NCBI GenBank assembly: GCA_034509495.1
Contig: CM067521.1
Span: 15,536,991 to 15,600,990, forward strand
From: Acestrorhynchus altus
Lineage: Eukaryota; Chordata; Actinopteri; Characiformes; Acestrorhynchidae
Direction of reading: 5' to 3'
DNA: 64,000 bases
Numbering within the stretch: position 1 is the first letter of the stretch; the number at the start of each line of letters is the position of its first letter. A program made the translations under genes and the position numbers. Shown in pieces: positions 23,051 to 35,722 of the stretch. The notes beneath the pieces were generated by a model. The model ran no database searches. It worked only from the letters and a program-made list of their open reading frames with translations, and was not told the DNA's origin.

Positions 23051-26000
23051 AATGGTTATTTAGGGGGGGAAAGGTGGGTCTTCTATGACTTCCGTCAAAG
23101 AACTGTTTAAATGAGACATGAATGTTAATAACTTACGTCAAATGAAAAATAAGAAACATCCCAGATCATAAAGTTCATTTAAATTTGGGAAAGGGTGATA
23201 TTGGATGGTAAACAGATAATTTCTGAGTAATATTTGTGCTTTCTGTGTCTGTCTTCATGTGATTTAACATGAAACAAAACTAATGCGAAGCTGCCCAGCA
23301 CTGAAGGTTTTTGTGAATTCACTCCAGTAAAATGTATGTATTTTATGACATTTTATGTTGTTATGAATTGAGTGCAGGTGCAGCAAAAGGAGATTAGGCT
23401 GAAAATCGCTGGACTATTCTTTTCACTGATGATTAATTCATAATTCACTGATGTGCGAGATGAAGTGGGGCATGCAGATTTGGCCTGTCACACTTTAATT
23501 TCCTAAGTGGTTGAGTAATTGAAACCGCATGAACCACAAATCTGAGATTTATCCTGTGGACTAAACTTCAATAAACACCGCTTCGTAACTCAAATTGCAC
23601 ATACAGTACATACACAATTAGCTGAGCTGGCGTTTTTGGAGTCAACAAACCTGTGTAAGTTTTTAAGCCCCTAAATGGTTTGTTGTTCTTATTACTGTTG
23701 GTTTAACAAGATGACCCTTTTGCCTCCTGCTGGTACGTAAATATGGGCCATTGTAGAAAAAAAGTACACCATTTCTCAAGGTGGTGAACTATCTTCACAA
23801 ATTTGGTGAAATGTGAACAGTTAAACACTACATTATTCTACTCGTGGACTGGGTTTAGTTTGCTGACATTGGGAATGCAGACGGAAATGTTCTGGGCTGG
23901 TGCTGATAATCGATGACTGTCTATCTGCTGATTTCTGATTAAGTGATAAATCTTCTTGTGTCCTTGCAGTTTTTGCCTCAGGTGTGATGTGGCAAGGAAA
24001 TCCCCAAATTTGTCTCTATGTTCCACCACATATGTGTCCTTGCCTTCAGAACATAAAATGTTGTCACTATCAGCAGTGTGATTTATGTAACTGTCTGTTG
24101 ATGATTGTGTTTTCTACATTGAAACCACTGAAGTTTGCATTTTGTTTAGCCCCCAATCTACAAAACTGTACGGTTTCATCTCCCCGTTTGATTTTTCTTT
24201 TGTTTTGTGTGTGTGTGTGTGTGTGTTTTTGGTTATGCCAGTTCTCGGGGCCTTACAATTTCTCCTCAGAATTTCAGAGTATTTTGGTAGTTTTTGCAGC
24301 CTTTAATATCCGCCAAGATGTTTTTGTTTATCCTCTCTGTACCCCTGTCTTATGGAAGTCTGTTCCTGCCTTCCTTCTTCACTTTTCCTCTGGTAGCAGT
24401 ATAGCAGTTCAACCTTCATTATGACTTGTGTTGAAACCTTGTGTCGGAGAAAGGTTTTTTATTTTGAGATGCCAGTATTTCAGAATACATACATTTAGAA
24501 TTTTAGATGGCATATAGTAATTCATTATGAAATATTTAGTATTTCAGCTGTGTGAATGGAGCCCAAAGCTGTTTTTACACTGAACCCAGTATGTGATGGG
24601 CTTGCAGCTCACGTATGTCCAAGCTGCTGTTAATACCACTCGCTGTATGCACGGCTTTCTCTATGGATTTCTCTGTGTAACTCTCTGCTTTTCTATTGGC
24701 CAAGCTACAGTTGAAACCATTTGAACTTTGACCATGCATGTTTGCTATGGCACTTGCTCTGAGCTCCAGCCAGGCAATGTCTGCAGTGTACATCCCACTG
24801 ACACTTGAACGTGCAGCCGCAAAATATCTGCATTCAGTGTGAAAGCAGCTTCACTCTGTATTTAAAGACAGTTTCATTATTTTTGAGTTTAGGTCAAAAT
24901 TTCAAGAAAATATTAAGAAAACATTTAGATGGAAAGCAAGTCATTCATTTTCAATATCATGAAGTGAGCTTGGAGGGGAGTGGGTCTGGGACGCTAGACT
25001 TTTTGGAGGTGTTGTGGGCTTAATTTATCAACACTGATGAAGGAAGGTGCAAAAAGCTTGTGAGGTGGTAGTGATGGGAGTATAGGTAAAGTGAATGGGC
25101 GTGGCCAAATGTGTTAGTGTTAGATGTAGCATCTCATCAACCTTGGGAGTCATTTTACAGTTAATGTTTAAGGAAAGGTTGTTGATCAGATCATAAACAG
25201 CCACAGCAACTTTAGTGGTGTGGTGTAGGGCAGAGGTGTCCAATCTTATCCACAAAGGGCCGGTGGCTGCAGGTTTTCATTCCAGCCAAATGGATCAGTT
25301 GTTTGAAAACTGCCCCATTGATTAAATGAGTGGATTCTGGTGTCACACGTTGTTTAGAATGAAAACCTGCAGCCCTTTGCGGATAGGATTGGACACCCCT
25401 GGGCTTGTTTGTAGTATCGGGTAAAGACGGGTGGCAAAGAAAATGTTGCTGATTTGGATCATAAATGGCCACAAAACCTTTAGAATAGAAAAGGAGAGGT
25501 CCCATGAACAACCTCAGTTGTTAGTTGCAGGATTTTATCTTCCTGTTTAAGTTGAGATACTAAATCATTATTGCAAGATTCTTTGTCAAAAATAGGAGAA
25601 AGACATTTATTTTCAATCTGAGTTTTGCAATACTGCTATCAGAAGCCAAGAAGCAGGCCAGAGCTAGAGGATGTTATGTGATGCAGGCTGATTGCAGTAA
25701 GAGAATGTAATGCTTACATGTTAAGTTTAGGGTACACACGTCTGTCACTCTCGCTGCTGTTTCAAACAGAGCACAGTTTATTTAAACTGTGGCTACTGTT
25801 AACAAACACCTTTGGAGCTTATCTGCTGTTGTAAGGAAGGACTGGTTCAGTCCACAATTCTAATGTTGCTAACAGATTCTAAACGTGTGTAGACACCGAT
25901 TAGCTTTGTCCTGACATGCTAATTGGTAGCTGCTAGGTCCCATTCATCATTAGTGATCATTTAACCCACCTTGACTTGGGTATGGAAACAAATGTTTTCT

Positions 26001-26207
26001 TGCTGGGAACGGGACTTGGTGACTCTCACTACAGGGACAAGAAAGATGTGTAAAGGATGCTTAACTCATGAACTTCACATAGAAATGAATTCTTATTAAT
26101 CCTCTAAAGAAATCACAATCACTGTGATGCAGATGAAGGAAGGACTAATGTTAAACTATTACAGAAATACAAAGTGGATTTTGCTGTCACATTTTGTATT
26201 TAAATTA
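23051..26207. other. Intergenic region between ippk and cenpp 3' ends
   Basis: The region is AT-rich with a (GT)n run near 24206-24226 and one MITE (25231-25401). The frame at 23984-24424 (plus) runs across the GT repeat and has no domain. Both flanking genes converge on this interval. Confidence 0.5.
25231..25401. mobile_element. Palindromic MITE (CAGRGGTGTCCAAT ends)
   Basis: The left end cagaggtgtccaatcttatc and right end ggattggacacccctg are inverted repeats. The pairing continues inward (gctgcaggttttcattccag against aatgaaaacctgcagccc), so most of its 171 bases can fold. It is a very common non-coding element type in fish genomes. Confidence 0.8.
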
Positions 26208-26213
26208 TTTATT
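26208..26213 (-). other. cenpp: Candidate cenpp poly(A) signal
   Basis: AATAAA on the minus strand lies about 200 bases after the cenpp stop codon. It is the nearest good signal beyond the one inside the coding exon at 26431-26436. Confidence 0.45.
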
Positions 26214-26414
26214 TTTCTAGCTATTGTCTAATGATGTATATTTACATACAGTATGTGCAGAGGTATACATGTGATGGAATGTGTACAGAAGGCATTAATA
26301 CATTTCTTAAAGGGTTACTATATAAGTGGTGTTTATACTGAATAAAATTATAATGAAATTATCAGCTACACCTGTGTTGCTGTAAGTTCTGTTGAGACCA
26401 CATTGTACGCCTGT

Positions 26415-27286
26415 TCACAAACATACAGCTTTTATTAAACTTTCGATTGAAGTTTCCACCCCAAAAATCATCAGAAGACTTCGAAAGGCTTCGGGTGCAG
26501 TCGCCATCACGTTGTTGGTGTCCAGGTTTAGGGCTGTTAAAAATTTGTGAATTTATTTAGTACACTGACCGAATTCTACAGAGGGTCCGTGCTTTAAATG
26601 AATAATTTAGTTACACCACACGGAGTGTGTTCTTACCTTGATCTGGCATTTTCATCAGCAGCTCAATCTTTGGGTGGACTACTCCTTCCTTACTCACACT
26701 AATGTTCCAGAAGATACTCATTGTGCACCTGAAACAAAAGGAAAGCCCATTTTCACTGATATTTAGACAGTCTTTATCAAGGGTATTTAGTTAGTGGCAC
26801 AGTTTAAACTTTCTTCATGCCAAGTTCTGAAGCGTGATGAAATTTCCGGTGCCACATCCTGTTTACTAAAGTAACCTAGTAGGTTCTAGAAACCAAATTA
26901 AAATTTATTATATTCAAAAAATATTTACTGTCAGTTTTCACAACAAACAGACCAATTATACATGATGAACACATCTGATTGGCTGAGTAGCTTCATGTAA
27001 TACTTACAATGCCTATAGCCTACACTTCTGTTAGTTTCCTGTACCATAAAGGCTCGATAGTGTTCTACAGTATATCAGCTAAAGATCCAGATCTGGATTA
27101 AGGAGAGTTCTAATGTTAATGTACACACACGCTGAACACTGGCTGTATGTTTATTTGGATCTATTCTGATTGTTATACAGAGTTTTACAGGAAACTCTTT
27201 TTTTACCCAGGAAGTTTAGGACTCTGGATCATCATGAGCTCTGATCTGCTCCCCTCTGGAAGACGAACCATGTCTGGGTATTTTTC
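26415..27286 (-). CDS. cenpp: Centromere protein P, last three coding exons (5' exons not located)
   Basis: CENP-P is a subunit of the CENP-O/P/Q/U/R complex in the constitutive centromere-associated network at kinetochores. Three minus-strand exons are supported, in order of transcription: 27286-27207, 26728-26637 and 26533-26415 (stop TGA 26417-26415). They encode EKYPDMVRLPEG...QSPKLP, then TMSIFWNISVSKEGVVHPKIELLMKMPDQ in two parts, and ALNLDTNNVMATAPEAFRSL to SLIKAVCL. These align with the C-terminus of human CENPP (EKYPD, KVFPKLDLLTKVPQ, TAPLSFRTL, ESLIKSLC). Junction phases agree (2, 1). The first donor is GTAAAA, rather weak. It is tail-to-tail with ippk and opposite to ecm2/aspn, as in human. 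The other two thirds of the protein must lie upstream, to the right in this window or beyond it. Confidence 0.88.
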
Positions 27287-28674
27287 CTGCCAAACAAAAA
27301 GAAAAGCATAATTGAAAAGGAGTTATTTCTGCCATAAATGCTGAATATTTTTATAGAAAATAAGAATGGCTTTAGTCTATAAGCAGGTTGCTTGTTTATA
27401 TTGGAAATAAGGGCTGTGTGACAGAGACATGATGTACAATGAGATCCTGTGGGATGAAAAAAATTATATATGCAATAAATACAACACTTGATTACAGATA
27501 TATGAAAGCTTCAAATTTGTCCACTAAATTCAAAAGCTTCTCATGAGTTGCCAGACCAATATTCCCTCTCACTGATGATCACATTTCTGCTGAAACCTGC
27601 TTTATAACCTCAGCATCTTCATCTGCATTTGATTAAAAGTGCTTCCTGATTAACCAGTGAACACGCGCATACACAGCAGTCTTTCCAATGAAGGGTTCAA
27701 AACTTCTGCAGCAAAATATGCATGACTTCATTACAGCCAGTCTTAGCGAGGTATTACTGACTGTGGTTTTCCACATCGCAGTTATGGTTTATAACCTTGT
27801 ATTATGAGTAGCGGTCATTTTTGTTCTAAACTGCATTTAATAGTTGGGGTTAGTAATGGAGATATAATTACTATGTTAGACAGCAGCACAGTAAAGAGAA
27901 TGGGAGAAACAGTAGCGTTCAAACAGACTTCCAAGATGAAAAGAGTTGGGAGGACAAAATCCTGGACCCAGGATGCGCTACGGAACAATGTCTGAGATTA
28001 CAGGGTGCAGAGTGTTCCTGACTCTGATTACGATTCGATTCTGCTTTAGGAATCTTTATGCATAACCCCCTGTAATGCTCTTAAGAGCGCAACAAACCGA
28101 ACGTCTCGAAGCTTACTCCAACATGGCAGTTAACCTGAAACATAGAACATGCTTTAACACCATTTGGGTTGAGATCAAACACAAAATGCTGAACCACCCA
28201 TTCAAAAAATAAACGTCAAGTGAGTAAATAAATAAAAATTGGCCTTTTCCCTCCTGCAGTCCTTGCGTGATAATGTGAAGCCCACCACAGATGATCTATT
28301 TCCCAGACTTCCCCAGCAGACATCTCGTCTTAAACAGATTTTCCGAGAGCAGAAATACCTCACTGTTCGTCAGTCCTGCCTGCCTTATAAAAACGTGGGG
28401 TCTCTGTTTCCTCTGGGGGTGGAAAATCAGGCTTTGTCTTTCTCACACAGTAGAGGCTTGTTTTCACCGCTGTGCTGAATAACCAGACTCCTTGGAGTCA
28501 CACCGTTTCTGGGAAGCTTTAGTTTCAAGGTGTGACTAAAATATCTAATCCTTTCAGACTCAGAAAGTTTACTTTTTAAATGTGTCTAAAGTACAAAAAA
28601 AACAACCTCCTTGGAAACCCTGGTGTAATGTGGGCCTGTAAACATAGCATGCTGTTTGACCTACAGTGTGTATT

Positions 28675-28800
28675 TGTACAATGTTCCATGCACTCTTCAA
28701 AAGCGTTCTTTAATAAAGGTAGTAGTGCTATGTAGAACCATTTCAACCCAGAGAACCACATAGATGCTAAAGGGTTCTTCAGAGTACAGAGTGCATTTAA
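28675..28800. repeat. Fragment of the AAAGGTGCTAC / GGTTCTT element family
   Basis: gcactcttcaaaagcgttcttt and agaaccatttcaaccc followed by aaagggttcttcagagtac resemble the MITEs at 36097, 36660 and 51690. Ends are decayed. Confidence 0.45.
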
Positions 28801-28834
28801 ACATAAACCTATGGCGTCATTCCTCATGCCAGGT

Positions 28835-29095
28835 GTGGGCTAGACGGGTATAAAGCCCCCCAGGACTTTATACCTGGAGCTCTGAAGCACTGGAATGGTG
28901 TTCTTTGAGTTGATGGTGCTCTACCAATTTTTTGGGGAGTTTAGGATGTGGCTGGGTGGTGACCAACATCCTGAATTCACTAATGCTCTTGTCGACGAAT
29001 GCAGTCAAATCCTCACACCAAATCTCAGAACTCAAGTAGAAAGCCTAGCAGAAAGAACTGTTGTACACAGTGAGTGCTGTGAATAGTAATAACAC
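28835..29095 (+). mobile_element. Tc1-like element fragment
   Basis: ggagctctgaagcactggaa, then caccaaatctcagaactcaagtagaaagcc, resembles the end of Tc1-like transposase and its following non-coding part in fish elements. The open frame at 28895-29086 is part of this relic. No terminal repeats are certain. Confidence 0.45.
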
Positions 29096-29113
29096 CAAAA
29101 AGAGGTCCACTAA

Positions 29114-29264
29114 TGCAGGGGTGGGGGAAATCCAATCCTGGAGGCCCAGATTCCTATAGAGTTTTGTGTTGTTCCTCATCAAGCCCACCTGATCCAACTC
29201 ACCAGGTAATCACAAAGTTCACTTAGTAAATTAACTGTGCTGGACTCGGTTCCCCATCCCTGCA
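29114..29264. mobile_element. MITE with TGCAGGGGTGGGG ends
   Basis: The left end tgcaggggtgggg and right end ccccatccctgca are inverted repeats. The interior (aatcctggaggcccagattc, then cacctgatccaactcacc) is a non-coding fish repeat type. About 151 bases. Confidence 0.75.
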
Positions 29265-29482
29265 CTGAAGAGTCAAAAAAACAACAACAGTATTTTCAGT
29301 ATTAAACTTCTGTTTTGTTTCGTGTCACAAATTATACTACAGACAAAAACCTGAAAACCACTCACTGTTGTTTAACATTGTTTAGTTCCGGTGTAGGACT
29401 AACGGTGTTGGTAACGAATAAACCTTGAATAATGTCTGTCTAATGTGGGGCAGGGAAGCCAACTCCAAAAGACTCGAAAAAT

Positions 29483-29792
29483 AGGGGTTCTCAACCCTGG
29501 TCCTGGAAGCAACCTTATCTGCATATTTTATACACCTGACTCAACTAATCAGCTCATCAGGTCGTTCAGAGTGGCAGAGGGTGTCTGTCTGTCAGTCAGT
29601 CAGTCATCATTTCATCCGCTTTGTCCTGAACATGGTCAAGGTGGATCCAGAGCCTAAGAATCATTAGTCAAAAGAAAGGAATACCCCGGGACAGGTTGCC
29701 AGTCCATCTCAAGGTATGCAGGGGATGTGTTAAAGCTAAAGCATGCAGGGCAGGGGTGCCTCCAGTACCAGGGTTGAAAAACACTGCTTTAC
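29483..29792. mobile_element. MITE (GGGTTCTCAACCCTGG ends) with another repeat inside
   Basis: ggggttctcaaccctggtcc on the left and ccagggttgaaaaacactgc on the right are inverted ends of one element type. Between them, after a gtctgtctgtcagtcagtcagtcatc run, is a piece with atttcatccgctttgtcc and gtggatccagagcct, another dispersed fish repeat. This looks like a nested insertion. Confidence 0.6.
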
Positions 29793-31290
29793 AGTTTCAT
29801 CCTTGTGAAATTCTACAGTTCAATGACTTTTTCAACTGAAAATTCTTCTATTTATTTAAACAAGAAGTGAAAATGTGGAATGTTGGAGTATGGAATTGTC
29901 TACATTGCAGTATTAAAAAAATACAGTGAACTTTAGATGAATACGCAATTCAACTCAAAATGTGTACCAAATATAACCCGTCTTCATTTCACTGGCAACA
30001 CTGTTAACACAGGTCTCAGAGCTTGTTTTCAAAGGTGTCTCCAAGCCTGCCATTCATTTCCAATCCTCGATGCAACCTGACCATTACCCGCTAATCCTGC
30101 AAAGACATGTTGTGCCTTCAGGAGATTCCTGTCATCCGTTATTAAGGTGTCAGAAAGGGTGACCACAAACACAATGACCTGAAATTCAATAGTATTTCTT
30201 ACCCTTTTTTTTTTTTTTTTGCACTCACTCATTCAAGCCGATCATGAGTGCTTTTATTATTAATTAATCTGATCATATGTTGAATTAATTGGCTTGCACT
30301 GCCACTGCTCATCAATTAACTAGGTTAAAGTTCACTTTTTCAAACATGGTGCAAAACGTAATGAATGTTTTCTTATCAGGTAAAAAAATAAAACACTTTA
30401 AAAGTCTTTAAAAAGCTGAAGACCTCACAGATCTTTCTCTCTTTCTGCACTACAAGATTGAGACCACCCTGTGCATCTATGGTTTTCTAGCCCTGAAGTT
30501 GTAAAAACGAAAGCGTGTTACTTTAAATCCTTAGTGAGTGCTTTTAAATGGCAGCTGCTCTGAGGTTCCCTGCTGAATTTAAGGAAAGAAATACAGCTCC
30601 GTTCTCGAAAACCGCTGACTCCAGACATGCCACAGCAGAGTGCTTTAGCTTTCTGGCATGATGTTAAATCTTCCATCACATTAAGAGAAAAAATCCATAA
30701 GGGAATTGGGGGAAACCAGTGTTGATACCAACCCAATGCTACCACAGTGGAAAAAGACTTACATCTGAGTTAGAGTGCTGTGACTGCTTTTAGGCGAATT
30801 CGGCGTTGAGGCTTAATGTGGTTTGTGGTGTTATATAGACCACCGTAAACAATGGAGGTTCTGTGTGGGAACAGACAATATTTCTCATGACAAACTAAGT
30901 GCTCTGGACCAAAAAAAGGAACGGAAAAGACAAACTATGATCACATGGGAAAAACACCCCCCAAAATCTGGATGACCCCCTACTCGCAAACAGAGAGATA
31001 GCCAAAAAACAAAGAGCTCCTCTGATGACACATCCACTGTACAGTAGTCGGGTGCAGCAGCAGCAGCTGTGCATTCCAGTATGGTGAATCACAGGTTTTC
31101 ACCTGAAAATAAAAAAACACTTCACACGTTCAACTCAGCGTGGATCTCAGAGTTCATCTCAAAATCCCCACAGCTTCCCAAAACATCCATAAACTGTCCT
31201 ATGGTCTTGCTCCATAAGCTCAGCATATTATATATATAAATATATATATTATTATTTTTTTTTTACCCCTGCCCAACACACAACATCAGT

Positions 31291-31470
31291 GAGTGGTTGG
31301 TGTAGAATGGTGCAGTAGGGTAGTGGATAACACCACTGTCTTGCATGTGTCAGACTTTGGTTCAATTCTCCAGCCTGGCATGCACAGCAAACTAAATGAA
31401 TCCTTCGGCAAGACTCCCAACTGTACATTCTTCTACAGGAGTAACACGATTCAAGTGTAAATCTCTTATA
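31291..31470 (+). mobile_element. tRNA-derived SINE, same family as 15729
   Basis: gagtggttggtgtagaatgg begins the tRNA-like head and tttggttcaattctccagcc holds box B. The body (tgaatccttcggcaagactc) matches the copy at 15729-15950 in the opposite orientation. The tail is decayed. Confidence 0.7.
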
Positions 31471-32154
31471 TGAATTATGATGGAACCATTTTGGAACCAC
31501 AACTTACCTGCACAGTGCTTGCTTACAGCAGGAGTCCATCGGTTTATGGGTTCTGCACCTCACACGCACGCTACCATGAGCCTGAAACAACTGGTACCAT
31601 GGCTCATTGGACCACATACCACCAGTTCTCTAGAATCTGGTTAGCAAGCTCACAAGGTGTGAGATATGCCTGCGGGTTCTCCTGCATTGAACGTGGATGT
31701 CACTTGTCTATTTGCATGGACAATTCTAGCCAAATGCTGACAGTCACAATCATTAAACAACCATGGGCGGTGAATCTATGATGTATTCCTTGTACACATG
31801 TGGCACTGCAGATCAAGGAGTAGGTGAAGAGTAGGTGTCTCCATACAACTTCAGAAATGGATTGTCCCATCTATCTTGCCTCACTCAATAATTTACATTG
31901 CTCGCTTACATGAGCACACTGGCGGGTGTCCAACCACACACACAATAACACCTCTCACCTCTCAATGGTACAGATGTGACCATTCCCAAGCCACCCCTGA
32001 GGTTCAAGGTTAAAACTCCTAGAATGTCTTTTAGGAGTTCCATAACCGGTGGTTCTCCAATGGATTACTTCAGCTGTGTTACCCCAACTCACTCTGAAAC
32101 ACTCTAAGAACTCCTCACTGAGTGATATTGTAAAGCTGGGGATCCTTGTTTATA

Positions 32155-32600
32155 TACTCACTGTTATTGGGGTGGTGGATCATTCTCAGCAGTGCTGCTG
32201 GAGCACACTGTGTCCACTCACTGTCCAGTCTATTAGACACACTTACCTAACTGGTTTTCCTTGTAGATGTGAAGTAACTGACAGAAGCTCATCTGTTATG
32301 AACCTCCAGTCCTTCAACAGTGGTCACAGCACGCTGTTGGCTGGATACTTCTTGTTGGTGGACTATTCTCACTCCAGATGTGGAGTGTTTAAACACCCCA
32401 GCAGCACTGCTGTGTCTCAGCACGACAAACACTAACGCGCCACCACCATGTCAATGTCACTGCAGTGCGGAGAATAATCCACTACCCAATTAATAGTGGT
32501 GGTCTTGACCATTGAAGGTATGAACAAAGTATGCAGAGAAACAGATGGTCTACAGTTCTATGCAGTTCTATATGGTTAGAGGAGTGTACAATGAGTGTAG
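32155..32600. mobile_element. Palindromic element, 'CACTGCAGTG..GTTTAAACACCCC' family, copy 1
   Basis: The core modules are cattctcagcagtgctgctgg, gtgtttaaacaccccagcagc and tgtcactgcagtgcggagaat, ending in gcagagaaacagatgg. The halves are roughly mirror images. Copies 2 and 3 are at 37336 and 45228. No coding capacity. Confidence 0.65.
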
Positions 32601-34655
32601 ATACAAGGAGGAGGAGCTTTTATATTCTGAATGAAATTGTACAGGGTTTCAGATAAAAATATAAAAATAAAAGCAAAATACTGTTATTGAATGGTTGCTT
32701 AATACCAGGACACCAAGAGACACCTACTCCAGACTACGGATGTTTAGCCTCAGTCATTTACGTCATTATACACCTTAATTATACAGTGTTGTATAAGATT
32801 AAAGTGATAAAATGATTTATGGACAGATTTACAGTGTGAAGTCGAGGGCAGATGCTGTGGGTTAAAGACAGCCTTAAACTTCAACATGAAAATCAAAAGG
32901 CTACATCTTTTCTTTTCTGTTTGAAAGACCCAAACACAATCTCTGTCATCACTGAAATTATATGTCTCAACAAGTCCTTCATCTCAACACCCTTTGTGGT
33001 CTGTGAGAATCAGACTGTATTCATTGTTGAGCTTTGTTTTTAGATTTGAGTTTTCTGAGATATGAATGACAGTAAATATGTGGTGGTGTTAGAAAAACAG
33101 ATAAAACTGTTACTACATCAAGGCAATAACGCAGCGTGGCACTTATGGACCAGTGATGACCCTAGTCACTGTCCGTTTGGAACAGAAGACAGCCTGCTTA
33201 TGCTTGTACCCACCCATGAAACAAGAGAAGAGAAATGGGGCTGGACAACAGCGCCACTGGGCAAGAGGGTTCTTTTGGTGTGGACTGGCTGACAATCAAC
33301 CCTACAGATTGCATCCATTCAGTTTACCCCGCACCCCTAGGCCCGAACAAGTGCTGAACGTGTACATTTGACATGCCGTTTTCTACACTAAAAGGATGTT
33401 TCCACATAAGAGCTAATGACAAGCCCTATGGCATCTCTTTTGTCAAGCACACCTCCATCGCCTAGTAATTAGAGAAGAGAAAATCACTGACCTCTTTCTC
33501 CATGAAGAGGCAGTATCTTGGTCCTAAACCCTCTGTGACTGTACTGCTCAGATACTGAACTGAAGAAGTAGCTGTTGCCTAAGCAAGCCCTGGCTTCTCC
33601 AGCGAGCGCAGCCCTGTCTGTTTTAAACATTTATCAGTTCAGCAGCCGAGCAGGCGCAGCACTGTCCTAGCACTGCTGGCAACCCTTTCGTGGCCTGGGA
33701 AAAGGGTGGAAATATTTGGCCTCACAAAACTGCCTGCAAACCACTGGTAATGTACAAATGCCTCTCGCTCATCTCTGCTCTCTCTAGCTCTTGCCCTTCA
33801 TAATGCTGTAAAACTGAGCACTTTTTTTTCCTGACTTCACAACATGCATGTTGTTTCATTAGCATGGGGGGTTAATACTTCTTTGAAGCTGTTTTTTGGG
33901 CTGGCTGAATAAGAACTGCTTGATTAGACTGTCTTCATGTAAACAAACAGCAGCCAATGCTTAAACCTTGGACTGAAACCAACAAATCTAGCTCCAGCAC
34001 TTTCTTTAGGAAAGTTTAACCACTACATATTTGGTGTGTGTGCTCACTGTGGCTCACTGAGGTTCACAGAGGCAATCTGATAACACATTTATATTTTCTG
34101 CAGACTTGGAGAAACCTGAAACCTTGTTGTAGACAGCTTTTATTACTGCCTTCAGAGAAACCCATATGAGTGTCCATGCAGGATGCCTTCTGTCTTCGCT
34201 CATGGCTAGATATTTTCACCCTGCTCCCTCTTAGCTCATGGCTCTCCTGGAGATTCTTTCCATCTGAGCCTTGTCATCCTACGAAGCTTGTTAATTAAAA
34301 TGCTTTCCTTGGTTTCCCCTTTTTTTCCCTCTCCACTTTTCTGTTTTTGTCTTTTCCTCGCCACAGACCCAACTCTGATTTAATGTTCACCACATGACGC
34401 TTTGCCCGAGGCTCGAATCCACTGTGCTGACATCTCTGTGCATGTTTGCACTTCCTTCCCCCATCGCTAGTCGAGCGTGTATCAGTGCTAACTGTTGTTC
34501 TTGACTGAAAAAATATGGTTTATTATTAATTTAAGGTGGTTATAGTTTGATAATTAGATAAAAGTGTGGTGCTTTCTTCTCAAGTCTGGCTTCAAGACAT
34601 ATTTTACCTTTTTGTAGGATTTTGTTTCCTACTAAAATTGATCTTATTTGTTTTA

Positions 34656-35003
34656 CTAGTGCATCTAAAAAATATTGAATATTGTGAAAGTTTATTTTTT
34701 GTTCATAATTTAATTCAAAAGGTTAAAGTGTCACATGTTATATTCATTACATATAAAGCTTTATTTTGTTTTAATTTTGAAATGGTCTGATTAGTCATTT
34801 AGTCAAATTTGAAATGAAATGTTATTTTTGAATATTGTGGATTTCAGATTATCAGCTATAAGCCACACAGAGCAACAGTAAAACAAAGAAGTACAAAATG
34901 TCACTTTACATGGAATAAACATAAACTCTGACACTAATATTTTGTATGAAATTATGGATACAAATGAACCTTTTCACAATATTAAATTATTTTACTGTAT
35001 CTT
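34656..35003. mobile_element. AT-rich inverted-repeat element
   Basis: gtgcatctaaaaaatattga and gaatattgtgaaag on the left mirror ccttttcacaatattaaatt and ttactgtatc on the right. A related half copy lies near 44810-44990 (ttttgtatgaaattataaac, aaccttttcactttattc). Confidence 0.55.
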
Positions 35004-35722
35004 GTATAAAAACACTAATTCATGCTTTACATTGTATCAGCTCAACTAAATTGTACCATTTACTACATTTAAATAAATAAAGGTTTGAATGTGTTTAAAC
35101 TAAACTTTGACTGTTATAGAGCTTTTTTGCCTTGGAACAGAATGCCTGCTCTCAGTCCAAAGAGGTGATCAGCACTCAGTTAAAGTTTTATCCTGTAAAA
35201 CATGGCAACAGCCTATGTTAACTGTCATTGGAGTTCTTTCATAGTTCATTCATTTTAATATAAAACATGTCTTATTTGCTATGCACTGAAACAAGGGACA
35301 TCAAATGAAACAACCACAGCTGAGAATGAGAATTTAATACTAAATAAACTATCAATTACAAGCTTTCCAAGGATTATCAGTGTCAAAAATCTGTGTTGTG
35401 ACTGTTACCACTCAACATTATACTTAAGAATCTAGTAAATGCCACTTACCGCACGTCTAAATAACAGCTTTTCTCTAACTTCACCACTTTACCATGAAGC
35501 GCCAAGGGGCACTGTATTCATCCCGTCTGCCTGCCTCTATTGACGGTCCCAAAGCTGGAGTTTGATTCACTGAAGAAAGCCCAGCACTGCAGTGCTCAAG
35601 CTTGCCATTTACTGTTAGACTTGTTATTATGGAAATGTGCATGGAAACTATGTATTAAAAGGGGTATATTAGGGACAATGAAGGCTAAGACATCTCTTTG
35701 TTTCATTCTACAGACTTCCGCC

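Larger units (their letters stand above)
27287..35713. other. Repeat-rich region between cenpp 3' exons and ecm2 first coding exon
   Basis: This should include cenpp introns and the ecm2 promoter plus non-coding first exon, none of which I can place. It holds several repeats listed separately and an AT-rich remainder. A small open stretch with splice-like ends on the minus strand (33492-33554) is the only exon candidate and is weak. The plus frame at 28239-28478 has an acceptor-like start but no homology. Confidence 0.45.

Noticed and set aside
23984..24424. Plus-strand frame of 146 codons across a GT repeat
   Set aside because: Low-complexity CVCVC stretch from the microsatellite, no homology, no splice context.
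28081..28125. Minus-strand tttcag followed by VNCHVGVSFE, compared with human CENPP NCHMVTFQ
   Set aside because: The frame stops soon after with no donor in phase, and the match is only three residues.
28239..28478. Plus-strand frame preceded by an acceptor-like tccctcctgcag
   Set aside because: The protein (SLRDNVKPTTDDLFPRL...) resembles no family I know and no partner exon or donor fits. It might be an ecm2 5'UTR exon, but nothing supports that.
30518..30745. Minus-strand frame considered as an upstream cenpp exon
   Set aside because: Some weak resemblance (VSGF.ER...KDLK), but the only nearby donor is in the wrong phase to join EKYPD at 27286.
35540..35722. Upstream in-frame ATG extending ecm2 by 61 codons
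   Set aside because: A good splice acceptor (ttctacag) lies between it and 35723, and the later ATG starts a textbook signal peptide.
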